64,000 nt of DNA, from contig JAPOVP010000169.1 in the NCBI GenBank assembly GCA_026708085.1, positions 53,596 to 117,595 of the forward strand, in the 5' to 3' direction. Made by a program: the position numbers and the translations under genes. Below the pieces are notes generated by a model. It ran no database searches, was not told the origin of the DNA, and saw nothing but the letters and a program-made list of their open reading frames with translations. Source of the stretch: Caldilineaceae bacterium. Its GTDB lineage: Bacteria > Chloroflexota > Anaerolineae > Caldilineales > Caldilineaceae. Below are positions 62,884 through 64,000 of this stretch, piece by piece (the stretch's first letter is position 1; every line of letters starts with the position of its first letter).

Positions 62884-63738
62884 TCAGGCAAGAAGGGCCT
62901 CGAAGGCAGCCTGCCAGTCGGCGTAGGTTGAGCCGACGCCTTTGCCGCGTACGACAAAGGGCGGCCGCTTGGTTCTTTCCAGCTTTGCGCGCATGAATTC
63001 TTCGCCGGCGAGGACCTCCGGGGGCGCGGTGTAGGTACCGGGTGTGCGGCAGTAGCGGATGTCGATGCTCCAACGAACTTCGTCGGTGTGATTGACTTTG
63101 CTGCCGTGGAAGGTCATGTTGGAGAAAAGGAGGATATCGCCTTTTTTCATGGGCATGGGAACGGGCGTGCCGCGTTGTTCGGGGTCCTCGAAGGAGCGCA
63201 TGTTCATGTTCTTGTCGCGTTTGCTTTCGATAAGCTCCCAGGCGTTGCTGCCGGGGATGAGGTAGAGGCAGCCGTTGACTTCGTCGACGTCGACGAGCGG
63301 GATCCAGACGGTGATGATGTGGGCGTGGCGGGACTGTTTGCCGTAGTACTGGCTGTCCTGGTGGAGAGGGAAGGCGGTCAGTTCGCTGTCTGGCATTTTG
63401 GGGCGGAGGTGGTAGTCACCATTGAAGCTTACATTTGGGCCCAGGAGGGGTTCGAGGGCGTTGACGATGCCTGGATGTTGGATGAGTGCGTGGAGCTCGG
63501 GGCCGAGAGCCGGTTGGTTCCAGGAGCGGAGGCGGATCTCGTTTTCGCGGTGAAGGGCGGCAAGGCGCTGGCCGAAGGGCAGGTCGTCAAAGGGGTCTAT
63601 TATTTTGCCGTCGCTGAACATTTCGTTGGCGTAGATGCCGACCTGGCGGTGGATGCAGGCGCGCAGCGGCTCGAGGTCGGCGGGGGGGATGGCCTGACGG
63701 ACAAGGAGGAAGCCATCTCGCTGGTAGTTGCCGGTCAT
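62884..63738 (-). CDS. Phytanoyl-CoA dioxygenase (PhyH) family protein
   Basis: A 284-residue oxygenase with MTGNYQRDGFLLVRQAIPPADLE at the N-terminus, an intact H-Q-D motif in FPLHQDSQYYG, VDVDEVNGCLYLIPGSNAW, distal His in MTFHGSKVNHTDEV and WSIDIRYC with the oxoglutarate Arg. It starts at ATG with GAGGAGAG 8 bases upstream and is first in a three-gene minus-strand operon with the two propeller proteins. The oxygenase may modify the sugar released or bound by them. Confidence 0.92.
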   Translation of the reverse strand: MTGNYQRDGFLLVRQAIPPADLEPLRACIHRQVGIYANEMFSDGKIIDPFDDLPFGQRLAALHRENEIRLRSWNQPALGPELHALIQHPGIVNALEPLLGPNVSFNGDYHLRPKMPDSELTAFPLHQDSQYYGKQSRHAHIITVWIPLVDVDEVNGCLYLIPGSNAWELIESKRDKNMNMRSFEDPEQRGTPVPMPMKKGDILLFSNMTFHGSKVNHTDEVRWSIDIRYCRTPGTYTAPPEVLAGEEFMRAKLERTKRPPFVVRGKGVGSTYADWQAAFEALLA

Positions 63739-63824
63739 CGCTTTGCTCTCCTCGTGATATCAATCCGGATTGGGGTACATGGTTTATTTTCGCGTTATCT
63801 GTTGTGTCTTGCAACTTTGACTGC

Positions 63825-63898
63825 AGTAGTCAGTGGTCAGTGGTCAGTGGTTAGTGGTTAGTGGTCAGTGGTTAGTGGTTAGTGGTTAGTGGTTAGTA
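63825..63898 (+). repeat. AGTGGTY heptamer tandem repeat
   Basis: Ten head-to-tail seven-base units: one AGTAGTC, then AGTGGTC and AGTGGTT in mixed order, running from 63825 to about 63894, then a partial unit. Shorter tracts of the same kind are at about 1309-1345, 59133-59155 and 59458-59481. It lies in the gene-free stretch after 63739, upstream of the PhyH operon. Confidence 0.9.
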
Positions 63899-64000
63899 CT
63901 ACAACCGCATTTTAGGTGAATGCAGTGGGGATGGAATGACAGCGGGTAACGAGCGGCGTCTGTAGTGACATTGACGAGCTTGCAGGCGTCTGGCGCGGCG

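Noticed and set aside
61187..63073. A longer BNR protein starting at 63073
   Set aside because: The extra 93 codons are Arg/Pro-rich and overlap the PhyH gene; the GTG at 62794 has a clear AAAGGAG site.

Overview
The window looks like a chromosomal segment from an uncultured Chloroflexota bacterium of the Caldilineaceae type, with marine or sponge-associated relatives the best guess. The reasons are moderate GC, LysW-type lysine biosynthesis genes (lysZ, lysJ), Tat/lipobox substrate-binding proteins of the 'ACVPAAP' kind, and many sulfatases, phytanoyl-CoA-type dioxygenases and Gfo/Idh/MocA oxidoreductases. This assignment is inference; there is no rRNA or other marker gene here.

Layout. 1-13.3 kb: a glycosidase-like C-terminus, a Dabb protein, and a first catabolic block. 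That block holds a Cys-type sulfatase, an MFS exporter or importer, a tandem pair of sulfatase-fold enzymes with Thr at the nucleophile position, a TIM-barrel sugar isomerase/epimerase, a PhyH dioxygenase, three Gfo/Idh/MocA proteins and an orphan HicB-like protein. 13.4-29 kb: mostly housekeeping, with a DnaQ-type exonuclease, NUDIX, a trypsin/PDZ protease with a LuxR regulator, hisD-hisC, a TrkA-type protein, an aldose epimerase-like protein, lysZ-lysJ, a VOC protein, trxB, murJ and a membrane-anchored HExxH protein. 29-31 kb: one Gfo/Idh/MocA protein, one PhyH protein and a SIMPL protein.

32.6-49.2 kb is the most coherent unit: two sugar-type ABC importers (two lipoprotein binding proteins, four permeases, no ATPase) interleaved with two sulfatases, two five-bladed-propeller glycosidase-like proteins, an unusual PhyH protein, a DUF1445 D-glutamate cyclase-like protein, a Cys-nucleophile alpha/beta hydrolase and an enolase-superfamily dehydratase. 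All genes point the same way. The enzymes lack export signals while the binding proteins have them, so I infer import of a sulfated carbohydrate-like substrate followed by desulfation and oxidation in the cytoplasm.

49.2-64 kb: a DUF6036-type nucleotidyltransferase with a small partner, an M81 (MlrC) peptidase, another Gfo/Idh/MocA and two PhyH genes. Then comes a repeat-rich stretch with two surface proteins sharing a ~100-residue Trp-rich repeat and a decayed FG-GAP lipoprotein. Last is a minus-strand operon of PhyH, a BNR/LamG-like protein and a GH33-type sialidase. Gene-free parts of both ends of the window carry related ~320-bp dispersed repeats, 25-bp palindromes and heptamer tracts.
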